A DNA stretch of 33,480 bases from Candidatus Sericytochromatia bacterium (GTDB lineage Bacteria; Cyanobacteriota; Sericytochromatia; UBA7694; JACMQJ01): NCBI GenBank assembly GCA_026004035.1, contig BPII01000028.1, positions 1 to 33,480 of the forward strand. Reading direction: 5' to 3'. The notes below the pieces were generated by a model. That model did no database searches. It saw nothing but the letters and a program-made list of their open reading frames with translations, and was not told where the DNA came from. A program made the translations under genes and the position numbers. Every line of letters begins with the position of its first letter. Within the stretch, counting starts at the first letter, position 1. Of the stretch, positions 8,340-16,418 are shown one piece after another.

Positions 8340-9355
8340 TTTTCATTCTCTTTAACAGTATCATAAGGATTTCTGTAAATATCTAATTCAGTGGTATAAC
8401 CTTCTCTTGAAATACTATGTTTGGCACAAGCTATATAATACACTCTATCAAAAGCACCGAAACCAGAAATACCAATATTAGAAGTAGAATATACATTTGG
8501 ATTACCTTCAATAACAAGTTTAGCTTTTACTTCTTTTAATTCAGAAATATTTTTTTGAGCTTTTGCTAATAAATTAGCTTGATTTTGATTTTCTACTCTA
8601 ATATTTTTTTTCTTTGTATTACCAGAATATTTAACATTTGTATTTAATTTATCTTTTGTTAATTCTTTTTTATCAGGGTCTAAATAACTTACTTCAATAT
8701 TACTATCAAATAATGAAGATGCTTCAAATTCAAAATCAATAATATTATTTCTTTTTAGAATATATACATTTGAACTTTTTAAAACATCTTGAATATTTCT
8801 AATAATAATCTTTTTATTTGATACTTTACAGGTGTAACCATAGTTAGAGCATAAGAAATGAAGAAATTGCAAGTCTCTTTTTTCTTGTTGTGTAATTCTA
8901 TTAAAAGAAATATTTTGTCCTATAAAGTCTAATTTGTAATTATTATCTTTTGCTATTTTTTCAGCAATAGCTTTAATAGAAGTATTTTCAAAAGCAGTAG
9001 TTTTAATAGTTCTATATGATGCTTTTACATCAGTGGCAAGAGCTTTTATTGTAAAAAGAAAACCTTTTCTACTATTTTTGTAAGTATATGAATCAATAAA
9101 GAATATACCAGTGCTTTGTATTAAATCTTGATAACCAAATTTAACTTTTAATGATGAGCCTCTTGAAGGAGGGTTATTTTTGAAAATATCTTGACTATCT
9201 TCAAATTCAATTTCAATATCATCTACTTCATCTTTATTTAATCCATCGTTATCTGTATATGTAAATCTTGTTAAGTATGGGGTTATATATGTAGAAATAT
9301 CTTTATTATTAAGTTCTACATAAATATATGGTTTATCAATTAATCCGTCTGCCAT
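8336..9355 (-). CDS. Tail hub protein, late control D family (P2 gpD / Mu gp44-like)
   Basis: The 339-aa protein matches the gpD/T4 gp27-like hub family: an N-terminal PYIYVELNNKDIS strand, an EIEFED segment near residue 49, GSSLKVKFGY near residue 65, and the central SIKAIAEKIAKDNNY motif preceding a LysM-like subdomain. It would form the trimeric hub between tail tube and V spike. The gene lies between X- and V-like genes, with a 16-nt overlap with X. Confidence 0.87.
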   Translation of the reverse strand: MADGLIDKPYIYVELNNKDISTYITPYLTRFTYTDNDGLNKDEVDDIEIEFEDSQDIFKNNPPSRGSSLKVKFGYQDLIQSTGIFFIDSYTYKNSRKGFLFTIKALATDVKASYRTIKTTAFENTSIKAIAEKIAKDNNYKLDFIGQNISFNRITQQEKRDLQFLHFLCSNYGYTCKVSNKKIIIRNIQDVLKSSNVYILKRNNIIDFEFEASSLFDSNIEVSYLDPDKKELTKDKLNTNVKYSGNTKKKNIRVENQNQANLLAKAQKNISELKEVKAKLVIEGNPNVYSTSNIGISGFGAFDRVYYIACAKHSISREGYTTELDIYRNPYDTVKENEK

Positions 9356-9546
9356 GGAACATTTACCTCTTGTATATCATCAGGTATGTATAAATCAGGT
9401 ATATTTAGACTAATTCCAGAAGGTAAAATGAAATAACTTATATACTGTGGATTTTCTAATATTATAGCCTCATACAAATATGGATTTCCATAAAAGTTAT
9501 ATGCTATTATATCCCATCTATCATTATCTTTTGTAATATATTTCAT
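9340..9546 (-). CDS. Tail protein X (LysM-like)
   Basis: The 68-aa protein fits P2 gpX: a small LysM-type fold with DRWDIIAYNFYGN near the start, an AIILENP segment and a closing LPSGISLNIPDL. It is a small tail assembly protein normally next to U and D, as here. It overlaps both neighbours by a few bases. Confidence 0.87.
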   Translation of the reverse strand: MKYITKDNDRWDIIAYNFYGNPYLYEAIILENPQYISYFILPSGISLNIPDLYIPDDIQEVNVPWQTD

Positions 9547-10097
9547 TTCTTTTTTTCTACAACATACATTTCAAAACCATCTTTGTTTTTTACTTTTTTT
9601 AAAACATAATCATCTTGTTTTGTTTGTCTTACATAATTTGTATTTTTATTAGTCTTACTACTACTTTTGAGTATCTTTTTAGCTGGAGCATTGTATTTAA
9701 TTTTAATTTTTCTAGTTTGTAATTTTTTCTCAATAAACTGTTGAAATTCAATATCACAATCAATAATAACAGGCTTACCCCATATATCCAATTGTTTAGT
9801 AACAGAGGATATTTTCTTTATTACAAAATTACCAATTAGTCTTGTAGCTATGATAAGTTTTTCAGCTTTACCTTTATTTGAAATATCTTTCAATTTTTTG
9901 TATTCTTGTATAGGATTACAAAATTCTCTATGAAATCTTATAGATAACTTTAAACTTTCAAGTTCAGTTCCCATAAATTGTAAAGAAGAAGATGCAAAAA
10001 TAGTCTCATGTTTTGCATATACATAGTCAATTTCTTCTTGATGATTTTGATAAGATTGCAATTTAAAAGTTATACTTCCAAAACTTGCATAATTCAT
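9543..10097 (-). CDS. Tail completion/terminator-like protein, P2 gpU type
   Basis: The 184-aa protein starts ASFGSITFKLQSY and contains LQFMGTELESLKLSIRFH and GNFVIKKISSVTK, the pattern of P2 gpU-like proteins that cap or complete contractile tails. A 50-residue Lys/Asn-rich C-terminal extension follows, beyond the usual gpU length. The U-X-D order and the 4-nt overlaps support the assignment. Its start overlaps the stop of the upstream HTH gene. Confidence 0.75.
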   Translation of the reverse strand: MNYASFGSITFKLQSYQNHQEEIDYVYAKHETIFASSSLQFMGTELESLKLSIRFHREFCNPIQEYKKLKDISNKGKAEKLIIATRLIGNFVIKKISSVTKQLDIWGKPVIIDCDIEFQQFIEKKLQTRKIKIKYNAPAKKILKSSSKTNKNTNYVRQTKQDDYVLKKVKNKDGFEMYVVEKKK

Positions 10098-10291
10098 AAA
10101 GTATTTTCTTCTAAGAATTTTTTTAAATCAGATTCCTTTATTACAATGAATGTTTTAGGATTATCTGAATATTTTACTTTAAAAGCATTCAAAAAACCTA
10201 CTTCAATATATGAATAAATAGTACTTGTAGATAATCTCAAATATTTTGAGACTTCTTTTATTGATAATAATTTATCTTCTTGATTAATCAT
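10094..10291 (-). CDS. Small excisionase-type HTH protein
   Basis: The 65-aa protein is a MerR/excisionase-like winged HTH: LLSIKEVSKYLRLSTSTIYSYIEVGFLNAFKV, then FIVIKESDLKKFLEE. It is a paralogue of the protein at 10336. It lies at the head of the U-X-D-V tail block and is preceded at 39 nt by a promoter-like motif. Candidate roles are activator of late transcription (the position of Mor/C function in Mu) or directionality factor. Neither is shown by the sequence. Confidence 0.8.
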   Translation of the reverse strand: MINQEDKLLSIKEVSKYLRLSTSTIYSYIEVGFLNAFKVKYSDNPKTFIVIKESDLKKFLEENTL

Positions 10292-10318
10292 ATAGAAATT
10301 ATGATGAATTTACTGTTA

Positions 10319-10330
10319 ATTTTCAAGCAA
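10319..10330 (-). promoter_or_regulatory. Late promoter-like motif, variant TTGCTTGAAAAT
   Basis: The minus-strand sequence CTATTGCTTGAAAAT starts 39 nt before the ATG at 10291, the same spacing as before the gp25-like and protease genes. The last bases differ from the TTGCTTGAATAA consensus. Confidence 0.5.
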
Positions 10331-10335
10331 TAGTT

Positions 10336-10539
10336 TTATAGCTTTTTATTATTCTTGATAAACTCTTTTAAATCAGATAATTTAACTCTAATAAATGATT
10401 TAGAACTGTCACAAAAGGATTGTCCTTTAAGAGCTCTAAGTTTTCCCATTTCAATATATGTGTAAATAGTTCTAGGAGCTAGATTTAATATTTTTGCTAC
10501 TTCTTTGACTTTTAGAAATTTATCATTTTGAAAGTCCAT
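10336..10539 (-). CDS. Small excisionase-type HTH protein, paralogue
   Basis: The 67-aa protein resembles its downstream neighbour: FLKVKEVAKILNLAPRTIYTYIEMGKLRALKG, then FIRVKLSDLKEFIKN. I place the start at the ATG at 10539, because the longer frame begins at a TTG inside the TTGCTTG motif. This pair of tandem DNA-binding genes at the early/late boundary is where a late activator would be expected. Confidence 0.78.
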   Translation of the reverse strand: MDFQNDKFLKVKEVAKILNLAPRTIYTYIEMGKLRALKGQSFCDSSKSFIRVKLSDLKEFIKNNKKL

Positions 10540-10546
10540 AATATTA

Positions 10547-10558
10547 TTATACAAGCAA
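10547..10558 (-). promoter_or_regulatory. Promoter-like motif TTGCTTGTATAA
   Basis: On the minus strand AATTGCTTGTATAATAA begins 19 nt before the ATG at 10539. It shares TTGCTTG with the other five sites, but here it contains a perfect TATAAT preceded by TG, an extended -10. It overlaps the stop codon of the 51-aa gene. Confidence 0.45.
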
Positions 10559-10714
10559 TTACTTGTTTTTTAAATCTTTTAGAAAGTCAGAATAAGTATT
10601 TTTTTTGAAAAAAATTTCATTACCTTCAACAATAAATATTGTGATATTGCCAAATATTTCAAGATAAATATATCTTTTAAAGCCTTTTTCAACAATTTTA
10701 CCTACCTTAATCAC
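10559..10714 (-). CDS. 51-aa protein, GTG start, downstream of MuB
   Basis: A short frame starts with GTG overlapping the MuB-like stop (GTGA). It encodes MIKVGKIVEKGFKRYIYLEI followed by FGNITIFIVEGNEIFFKKN and a Lys-rich end. The alternating hydrophobic pattern suggests a small beta-barrel-like fold. The translational coupling, protein-like composition and exact fit between neighbours support a real gene. I do not recognise a family. Confidence 0.6.
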   Translation of the reverse strand: MIKVGKIVEKGFKRYIYLEIFGNITIFIVEGNEIFFKKNTYSDFLKDLKNK

Positions 10715-11391
10715 AAGCCTACTCCTTTAGCAATCTTTTCAATATTTTTACCAACTAAAGAAGATTTAGAGACTTTAGCTGCTGAAGTAATGTAATTACA
10801 ATGTAAAGTACTCCACCCTTTTATTTTAGCAATATGAGTAAGTTCATCAATATCTACTTCAATATTTTTTGTAAGTTCTTCTAATGAAGATTTTTCAATA
10901 GGATTAATTTCTTTTTTTACAAGTATTCTTTCATGAATAGAATGAGGGAATATTTTAAGCATTTTTGGTAATGTTAAATCACCTAAAAAGACATATTGGA
11001 AAGATAATTCAGGTATTTCTGATAAATCTTTCAATTCATTTAGAATATGTTCTTTTTTCAAAATTCTTTGAGCTTCATCTAAAACAAAAACAGCTTTTAT
11101 TCTTTTTGAAAGAATATGATATTTTATCATTTCTAAAGTTCCTTCATAGGTAAATCTAATACCACAGCCTAAAGAAGAAGCTATAAGTTTATACAATCTA
11201 CCTACCTTTATATCACCATCAGGTATTTTTACATAAAAGATGTCTTCACTTTCTTTGGCAATTTTCAAAGAAGAGAAAGTTTTACCAGTTCCCCATTTAC
11301 TCCATAAAGCACAATGGACAGGTGAATTTACAACATTTGAAAGATTTTTTATACTTGTAATAGACTGTTTTAAAATATTTTCTACATGCAT
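10711..11391 (-). CDS. MuB-like AAA+ ATPase, transposition target factor
   Basis: The 226-aa ATPase has Walker A WGTGKT (33-38), Walker B VFVLDEAQ (101-108) and a C-terminal helical DNA-binding part. MuB-type proteins coat target DNA, stimulate the transposase and give target immunity. I choose the ATG at 11391, because AAGGAGG lies just before it; a longer frame starts at 11415. It directly follows the transposase gene, the MuA-MuB order. Confidence 0.88.
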   Translation of the reverse strand: MHVENILKQSITSIKNLSNVVNSPVHCALWSKWGTGKTFSSLKIAKESEDIFYVKIPDGDIKVGRLYKLIASSLGCGIRFTYEGTLEMIKYHILSKRIKAVFVLDEAQRILKKEHILNELKDLSEIPELSFQYVFLGDLTLPKMLKIFPHSIHERILVKKEINPIEKSSLEELTKNIEVDIDELTHIAKIKGWSTLHCNYITSAAKVSKSSLVGKNIEKIAKGVGL

Positions 11392-11401
11392 ATATACCTC
11401 C

Positions 11402-12832
11402 TTAATTAAATGCAAATAATTTTAATGGATCAAATTCATCATTATCATCATCATTTACTTTTGGAATTTCAATATTTTTATCAATAATATTGAACTCGCT
11501 TTCTCTATCAATAGTTACATTACTTGTTTGATTTTCTACTTTTTCTATTTTTTCTAATTCATCATAGAGTTTTTCTTTTCTTTTGATAATTCTCTTTTCT
11601 CTATTTTTTTCTTGTTTTATTTCAATAGGACTTAGAACACTACCAGATATTAAAGGAGCATTACCTAAATATTTACTATTTTCATCATAAACTTCAATAA
11701 AAGAATTATCTTCTAAATATTTTCTAATAAATACAGTTGGATATTCTTTATTTCTACCAAGTTCTAAATTAATATCAAAATCTTTGTAAATATAATAATA
11801 CTTATCATTATCAATAGTGATAATATTATTAATGACTTTTCTTGTGAGCTTTATACAAAAAGCTCTTTTTATTTTATCTATACTAATTTTCTCAAATTCA
11901 ATAGTATCAATTAAATCAACAGGTCTTACTTTACCAGAAATATGCATAAAATTATGTTCTGTATTATTGTATGAATTAATAGCTGAAATCAATGCTGAAG
12001 AAAAATCCATTGAAGATTTTACTCTAATCCAGGCTTTAATATCTCTTATAGTCCTTTCTATCAATTTTGATTGAGGACTATATGCTTTAGTTCTTTCTAC
12101 TTTTATACCTAATTCATTAAAAGCTGATAAAAGTAAATTATTACTCATAGTTAAGTCATTATCAGTTTTTACAATTTTTGGAATTCCATAATTTGAAAAT
12201 ATTGTCATAACTAATTTTGCTACATCAAAAGAGTTTATTGCTTTATTGTAAAATTTAGCTCCAGTCTCTTCTTTTGCTTGTAATACAAATGGTTCAAATA
12301 TATATCCAGAATATATTTCTTTTACCAAAAGTATAAAGTAGGTATTACCTTGATAAGTGTAACCTGTTGCATCAATTTCAAAAGTTGCTTTTTCTCTTTT
12401 TATATTCCCTTTAATTGCTCTATATTTATTCTTTTCTTCTTTTGGTCTTCTTTTCATTTCCAATTTTTCAACAGAACCAAATTCTTTTTTTACTAGAAAA
12501 TCCATAAATCTATAAAATGATGTAATGCTATTTATTCCAGCATTACATAGATATTCTTTATATACTTGCCATATTTTGTAATATGATACAGTTTTAGAAC
12601 TTCCTTTTTCTTTTGTTGTAAAAAGTAAAAGTTGTAATATTTTATCTTTTATACCTTCTTTGCAAAGTGAATTTACAACATTTTCATATTTTCCATAGAA
12701 AGAATTTTCATTTTCTTCTTCTCCTAACCAACGACATAGTGTAGATTTATCTATATTTGTCATTCTTTCTATTTGAGATAATGACATACCTAATTTATAT
12801 CTATATCTGAAAACTTCATTTTGTAAATTCAT
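11402..12832 (-). CDS. MuA-like DDE transposase
   Basis: The 476-aa protein has an N-terminal HTH (MSLSQIERMTNIDKSTLCRW, about residues 16-35) and an rve-type catalytic core. The core residues are Asp154 in FEIDATG, Asp224 in VKTDND and Glu259 in KLIERTIRD, so the second and third are about 35 apart. A C-terminal beta-barrel region and a charged, partly coiled tail ending DEFDPLKLFAFN follow; such a tail contacts MuB in Mu. It is shorter than Mu A (663 aa) because the N-terminal enhancer-binding part is smaller. The start follows GAAAGGAG. Frame and catalytic triad are intact, so transposition could still work. Confidence 0.92.
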   Translation of the reverse strand: MNLQNEVFRYRYKLGMSLSQIERMTNIDKSTLCRWLGEEENENSFYGKYENVVNSLCKEGIKDKILQLLLFTTKEKGSSKTVSYYKIWQVYKEYLCNAGINSITSFYRFMDFLVKKEFGSVEKLEMKRRPKEEKNKYRAIKGNIKREKATFEIDATGYTYQGNTYFILLVKEIYSGYIFEPFVLQAKEETGAKFYNKAINSFDVAKLVMTIFSNYGIPKIVKTDNDLTMSNNLLLSAFNELGIKVERTKAYSPQSKLIERTIRDIKAWIRVKSSMDFSSALISAINSYNNTEHNFMHISGKVRPVDLIDTIEFEKISIDKIKRAFCIKLTRKVINNIITIDNDKYYYIYKDFDINLELGRNKEYPTVFIRKYLEDNSFIEVYDENSKYLGNAPLISGSVLSPIEIKQEKNREKRIIKRKEKLYDELEKIEKVENQTSNVTIDRESEFNIIDKNIEIPKVNDDDNDEFDPLKLFAFN

Positions 12833-12845
12833 TTACAACTCCTTT

Positions 12846-13892
12846 CTATCTTCTATGTTCAGGTAATACTGCTTTTGGGTGTCCTGTTCCTGGATGTCCG
12901 CCCCAATCTTCATCTATATACTCTATTAATCTATGTAAAACTTCAATAGCTGTTTTATGTCCCCATATACCTGCTATTTTTGACATATATGCTTGAACTC
13001 TTTCATACAATATTTCTAATTGCTTTTCAGCATCAAATGGTGCTAATTTTTCAATCCTTGATACTGGACGACCGCCTTTACTCCTTTTTTCCTTTACTTG
13101 CAATAATTCCTCTGTCTCTTCTAATTCATCCTCTATAACATATCTTGATATATCTTTTCCTATATCATCTGAAATTAATTCTTCTTCATCTTCATAAATG
13201 TTAATATTGCTAGTATTACTATTATCATTATGCTTAAAATCTGAAGTAGTTTGGGTTTGAGATAGGTGTCTAAATTCAAAATTTTTAGTGTTGAAATTTT
13301 GACAATTTGTCAAATCTTCAACATTATATTTTTGCTCTCCAAACCATTTTGAGACAGTTGTAAAATCTATATTCAAATCATTTCCAATTTCTCTTAAACT
13401 CTTTCCTTGCTCTCTCAACTCTTTAGCTTTATTGATAAGTTCTAATCTTTTGATTTCTTTTTCATTGATAAGTTCATCAATCCATCTATAAATAGTTCTT
13501 TCAGAGACAGAGAATAATTTACATAGTTCAATGATATTTACACCAGCTTTGTATAGAGTTTTAGCTAATAATTCTTTTTCCTCTTTTTTTAGAGGTATGC
13601 CGTGCTTATTAAGTCTTATAGCTTCTTTTCTGTATTCTAATTCATTTTTTAAATCTAAAAGTTTAGCTTTTACTATGTTTTTTCCTAATAATTTTTGTGC
13701 TTCAAATCTATGCACTCCATCTACTATCCAATATTGATTTTCCTTTTTCCATACTGCTATTGGTGGCATATCTTCACCTTGTTGGTATGCTTCTTTGTAT
13801 TCTTCTACTTTTTCCTGTATTGTTCCAGTCAATACTCTTGGTAATAATCCTTGTGGTAATGTAATATTTGAAATTTCAATTTCTACTATCAT
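12846..13892 (-). CDS. ParB/Srx-fold nuclease-like protein with HTH repeats
   Basis: The 348-aa protein begins with a ParB N-terminal fold (MPPIAVWKK near residue 42 and WIVDGVHRFEA at 55-65). Two HTH segments follow: about 105-140 (IIELCKLFSVSERTIYRW) and about 150-185 (LREIGNDLNIDFTTVSKW). An acidic stretch precedes a Lys/Arg-rich GGRPVSR motif. The C-terminus, with GGHPGTGHPKAVLPEHRR, is rich in Gly, His and Pro. The ParB box is VHRFEA rather than GERR. It lies just before the transposase. A role in early DNA processing or regulation is likely, but its function is not known to me. Confidence 0.8.
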   Translation of the reverse strand: MIVEIEISNITLPQGLLPRVLTGTIQEKVEEYKEAYQQGEDMPPIAVWKKENQYWIVDGVHRFEAQKLLGKNIVKAKLLDLKNELEYRKEAIRLNKHGIPLKKEEKELLAKTLYKAGVNIIELCKLFSVSERTIYRWIDELINEKEIKRLELINKAKELREQGKSLREIGNDLNIDFTTVSKWFGEQKYNVEDLTNCQNFNTKNFEFRHLSQTQTTSDFKHNDNSNTSNINIYEDEEELISDDIGKDISRYVIEDELEETEELLQVKEKRSKGGRPVSRIEKLAPFDAEKQLEILYERVQAYMSKIAGIWGHKTAIEVLHRLIEYIDEDWGGHPGTGHPKAVLPEHRR

Positions 13893-13893
13893 T

Positions 13894-14196
13894 TTAAGCT
13901 CCTTTCACAATATCTAATGTTGTATTAAAAGTATCTTGAATATCTAATTTTTTCTCTATATCTATCAATTTCAAGAATGTATATTCAATTTCTGACATTA
14001 CTGTTAATAACTTCTCACATTTTATTTCTAATGAAGTATTTGAAAGAATTTTGAAAGTCTGTAAATTAGAGCCAATACCTTTTTTCAAAAATCTAATTAG
14101 CTCCTGAATATATTTACTTTTTTCTTTATCAAGATTGATTAATTCTTGTCTTAACAAAGAGTGTTTATTAGTTAAATCTTTTTGATTAGCACTCAT
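13894..14196 (-). CDS. Uncharacterised 100-aa coiled-coil protein
   Basis: A helical, charged protein with an N-terminal coil (LLRQELINLDKEKSKYIQEL) and no recognised domain. The start follows AAAGGGGGAC. It overlaps the upstream gene by 11 nt and ends one base before the ParB-like start, so it belongs to the early operon. Confidence 0.65.
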   Translation of the reverse strand: MSANQKDLTNKHSLLRQELINLDKEKSKYIQELIRFLKKGIGSNLQTFKILSNTSLEIKCEKLLTVMSEIEYTFLKLIDIEKKLDIQDTFNTTLDIVKGA

Positions 14197-14629
14197 AAGT
14201 CCCCCTTTTTGTAATTACATCTTTGATAATATTTTTTTTACAATCAATTATTTTTTTGAAAGTATCACTAAAAGATATATTCATTAATTTTGATAAAGAA
14301 CTTAAACCTCTTATACCACAAGAGAAATGATATTCATAAAATAGTTCTTTATTATCACAGATTAAATTACCGTGTGTAACTACTAGATTTATATCAGTTA
14401 GAAGTATTTCCAGCTCTATTATTAAGCCTTCTTCTGATAAACATAAAGCTATATTTCCATTTTTAGTTATTTTCTGTGTTATTTTATCTATATCATCAAT
14501 AAGGTAAATATTTCTTTCATAAACATCTACAAAATAATCTCTAGTGTTATAATGACAAACTAGGTGTTCAAGTTCAGAGTACGAATACAGTACTCTGAAA
14601 TGTCCTTTTTGTCTTTCTTTAAATTTCAT
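14186..14629 (-). CDS. Uncharacterised 147-aa early protein
   Basis: I do not recognise this protein. It is a mixed alpha/beta sequence with His and Cys residues scattered through it (HLVCHYN near 22-28, FSCGIRG near 102). The ATG is preceded by AAAGGAGGTATAT, the same leader as the MuB-like gene. It sits in the early operon between the Sak4-like ATPase and the coiled-coil gene, so a role in early replication or host takeover is possible but unproven. Confidence 0.65.
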   Translation of the reverse strand: MKFKERQKGHFRVLYSYSELEHLVCHYNTRDYFVDVYERNIYLIDDIDKITQKITKNGNIALCLSEEGLIIELEILLTDINLVVTHGNLICDNKELFYEYHFSCGIRGLSSLSKLMNISFSDTFKKIIDCKKNIIKDVITKRGTYEC

Positions 14630-14661
14630 ATATACCTCCTTTCTTTAAATAACAATAATTT

Positions 14662-15360
14662 TTATACAAATATTTTTGAGAAAATCTTTTGAAAGTCTGG
14701 CTCTTCTAATTTTCCTAATTTTCCACTTCTGTCTTTTAGTTCTGCTATTTGTTGCTGTGAATTAAATGCTACTAATGTATTTCCTTTATCACTTCTGTAT
14801 ATGTATCCTTCTAAATCACATATCGCTCTTAAATATTCTCTTATTGACTTCGGTAAATCTGGACCTACCCAACTCATCTTTTCTTCTTTATCTTGCTTCT
14901 TCTTTGATAATGCTGTAAATACTGTATGTGTTGTATAGTTTATCAATCCTAATATTACTGACTTTATAAATGATGTTAATATTTGCCATTCTTTAAATGT
15001 AGGTGTGCTTTTACTATTTTCTGATAATATTTCTCTTAAACATTGTTGTATAAATACAGAAAAACCATCAAAAGCTATTGATTTAAATTCAATACTATTA
15101 TCTTCTATTGTCCCTTTTATATACTCCAATAAACTTGATAATTCTACTCTTGAATATATTGGAGCTATAAATACATTTTCTTGATTTAATAGCCTTATAT
15201 CACTACCACCTTCAAAGTCTATTACCAATAATGGTCTTGGTAAAGTAGCTAACATTGTAGTTTTACCAATTCCTGAATCACCATAAACTAAACATCTCAA
15301 TGGTCTTGATGATGTTCCTAATTCACTCGCTTTAAAAATTCTTGGCATTGTTAAACTCAT
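14662..15360 (-). CDS. Sak4-like RecA-fold ATPase (AAA_24)
   Basis: The 232-aa protein has Walker A GDSGIGKT (27-34), LLVIDFEGG near 45-53 and the later SKKKQDKEEKMSWVGPDLPKSIRE region of phage Sak4-type single-strand annealing or recombination ATPases. It would act on DNA ends or ssDNA during phage replication or recombination. The start follows TTAAGGAGG. It is the second gene of the early operon. Confidence 0.8.
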   Translation of the reverse strand: MSLTMPRIFKASELGTSSRPLRCLVYGDSGIGKTTMLATLPRPLLVIDFEGGSDIRLLNQENVFIAPIYSRVELSSLLEYIKGTIEDNSIEFKSIAFDGFSVFIQQCLREILSENSKSTPTFKEWQILTSFIKSVILGLINYTTHTVFTALSKKKQDKEEKMSWVGPDLPKSIREYLRAICDLEGYIYRSDKGNTLVAFNSQQQIAELKDRSGKLGKLEEPDFQKIFSKIFV

Positions 15361-15383
15361 TTTTTCCTCCTTATGACTAAAAA

Positions 15384-15596
15384 TTACTTTTTATTTTTTT
15401 TTAATTTTTCACTGAAATATTTTTCAGTTACTTCTATGAAATTTATTATCCTTTCTTTTACACTATGATTTTCAATAGGGTGTTTATACCTATCATTTAA
15501 AATCATATTCAAGTAGCTTCTATGGATACCTAATTGTTTTGCTAATTTTTCCTGCGTTATTCCTAGTTCTTTTAGCCGATTTTTTAAATCTTTCAT
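15384..15596 (-). CDS. Cro/Ner-like XRE regulator
   Basis: The 70-aa protein is a compact lambda-type HTH (LGITQEKLAKQLGIHRSYLNMIL, about residues 11-33) with a Lys-rich tail. It is the first gene of the early operon, divergent from the repressor gene, which is the place of cro or Mu ner. AAAAAGGAGG precedes its start by a slightly long spacer. It probably binds palindromes in 15637-15737 and limits early or repressor transcription. Confidence 0.85.
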   Translation of the reverse strand: MKDLKNRLKELGITQEKLAKQLGIHRSYLNMILNDRYKHPIENHSVKERIINFIEVTEKYFSEKLKKNKK

Positions 15597-15636
15597 GCAA
15601 TTTTCTACCTCCTTTTTGCTAAAATATTACTAAAAT

Positions 15637-15660
15637 GAATTATTCAAATTTGAATAATTC
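15637..15660. promoter_or_regulatory. Perfect 24-bp palindrome, probable operator
   Basis: GAATTATTCAAA is followed directly by its exact reverse complement. A further half copy, TTGAATAAT, follows at 15665-15673. It lies in the early leader between the early -10 box and the Cro-like gene, so a dimeric repressor bound here could block the early transcript. Confidence 0.6.
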
Positions 15661-15681
15661 TTTTTTGAATAATGTATTTTT

Positions 15682-15710
15682 ATTATAATATCGTATTACG
15701 ATATTGTCAA
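15682..15710 (-). promoter_or_regulatory. Early promoter, consensus sigma-70
   Basis: On the minus strand TTGACA (15705-15710), a 17-bp spacer and TATAAT (15682-15687) match the consensus exactly. It drives the early operon from the Cro-like gene leftward. The spacer is almost wholly occupied by an operator palindrome. Confidence 0.85.
15687..15705. promoter_or_regulatory. Operator palindrome AATATCGTA-T-TACGATATT
   Basis: Nine-bp perfect arms surround one central base, placed between the -35 and -10 boxes of the early promoter. The half site TACGATATT recurs at 15729-15737, before the repressor ribosome site. This is the best candidate for the prophage repressor's operator. Confidence 0.7.
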
Positions 15711-15754
15711 TATTATTAATATAAAAAATACGATATTATTTTGGGAGGTTATAA

Positions 15755-16145
15755 ATGAATGAAATAGGTAATAGGATAAGATTAGTTAGACAATATCTTA
15801 ATCTATACTCAAAAAGAATTTTCAAAAGAAATAGGAATATCCCAAAATAGATTATCGGAAATAGAGAATGGTGACAGTACTAATGAAAGTATATTAATTG
15901 CTATTTCAAGCAAGTTTAATATAAATCTAACATGGTTAAAAACAGGTATTGGAGAGATGTATGACACAAATAATATTGATAAATTGTTAAATACATTTGA
16001 TAACTATACAGTTGCAGTATTAAGAATGATGCAAGAGATGTCAGAGGAGGAGAAAAAAGATTTTTGCGAGTTTGTTAAGAGGGAGAAACAGATATTTGAT
16101 ATGAGGAGAGAGTTAGAGGAATTGAAGAGGATGAAGACGGGATAG
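15755..16145 (+). pseudogene. Prophage repressor (XRE HTH), frameshifted
   Basis: A GGGAGG site precedes the ATG. The first frame reads MNEIGNRIRLVRQYLNL and then derails, reaching TAG at 15848-15850. The +1 phase continues with TQKEFSKEIGISQNRLSEIE, NLTWLKTGIGEMYD, and a helical C-terminus ending LEELKRMKTG. One extra base in the CTATACT context near 15805 explains it. Restored, it is about 130 aa, the size of a Cro/CI-like repressor with a C-terminal coil. It is divergent from the early operon and flanked by operators. The lesion is either real inactivation or a sequencing error; it is not in a homopolymer. The ATG at 15957 would give only the C-terminal 62 residues. Confidence 0.85.
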
Positions 16146-16380
16146 AGTTTTTTTGGGTGTGTTGTTGTTTTAAAGAGTTGTAAAAACATCAATATATAAT
16201 TATTTTAAGCTAGAAAAATATAATGAAAAATGATAAATACTACTATAGATTTTGTTAAGTTATCTAGTTTTTTGACTGTTGGATAAAAAACTATTCTAAA
16301 AGAAGTAAATTTATTACAAAAAATCATATAATCATAAATAAAACAAGTATCTATAAGAATGTAACAGTTATGAAAGTAAT

Positions 16381-16396
16381 AGTATAATATTATACT
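16381..16396. promoter_or_regulatory. 16-bp palindrome AGTATAATATTATACT
   Basis: This perfect palindrome lies 23 nt before the ATG of the unknown cassette and includes TATAAT on both strands, so it could be a -10 box within an operator. The rest of 16146-16418 shows no gene or other clear signal. Confidence 0.4.
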
Positions 16397-16418
16397 TAAA
16401 AAATTAAAATGTTTTAAT

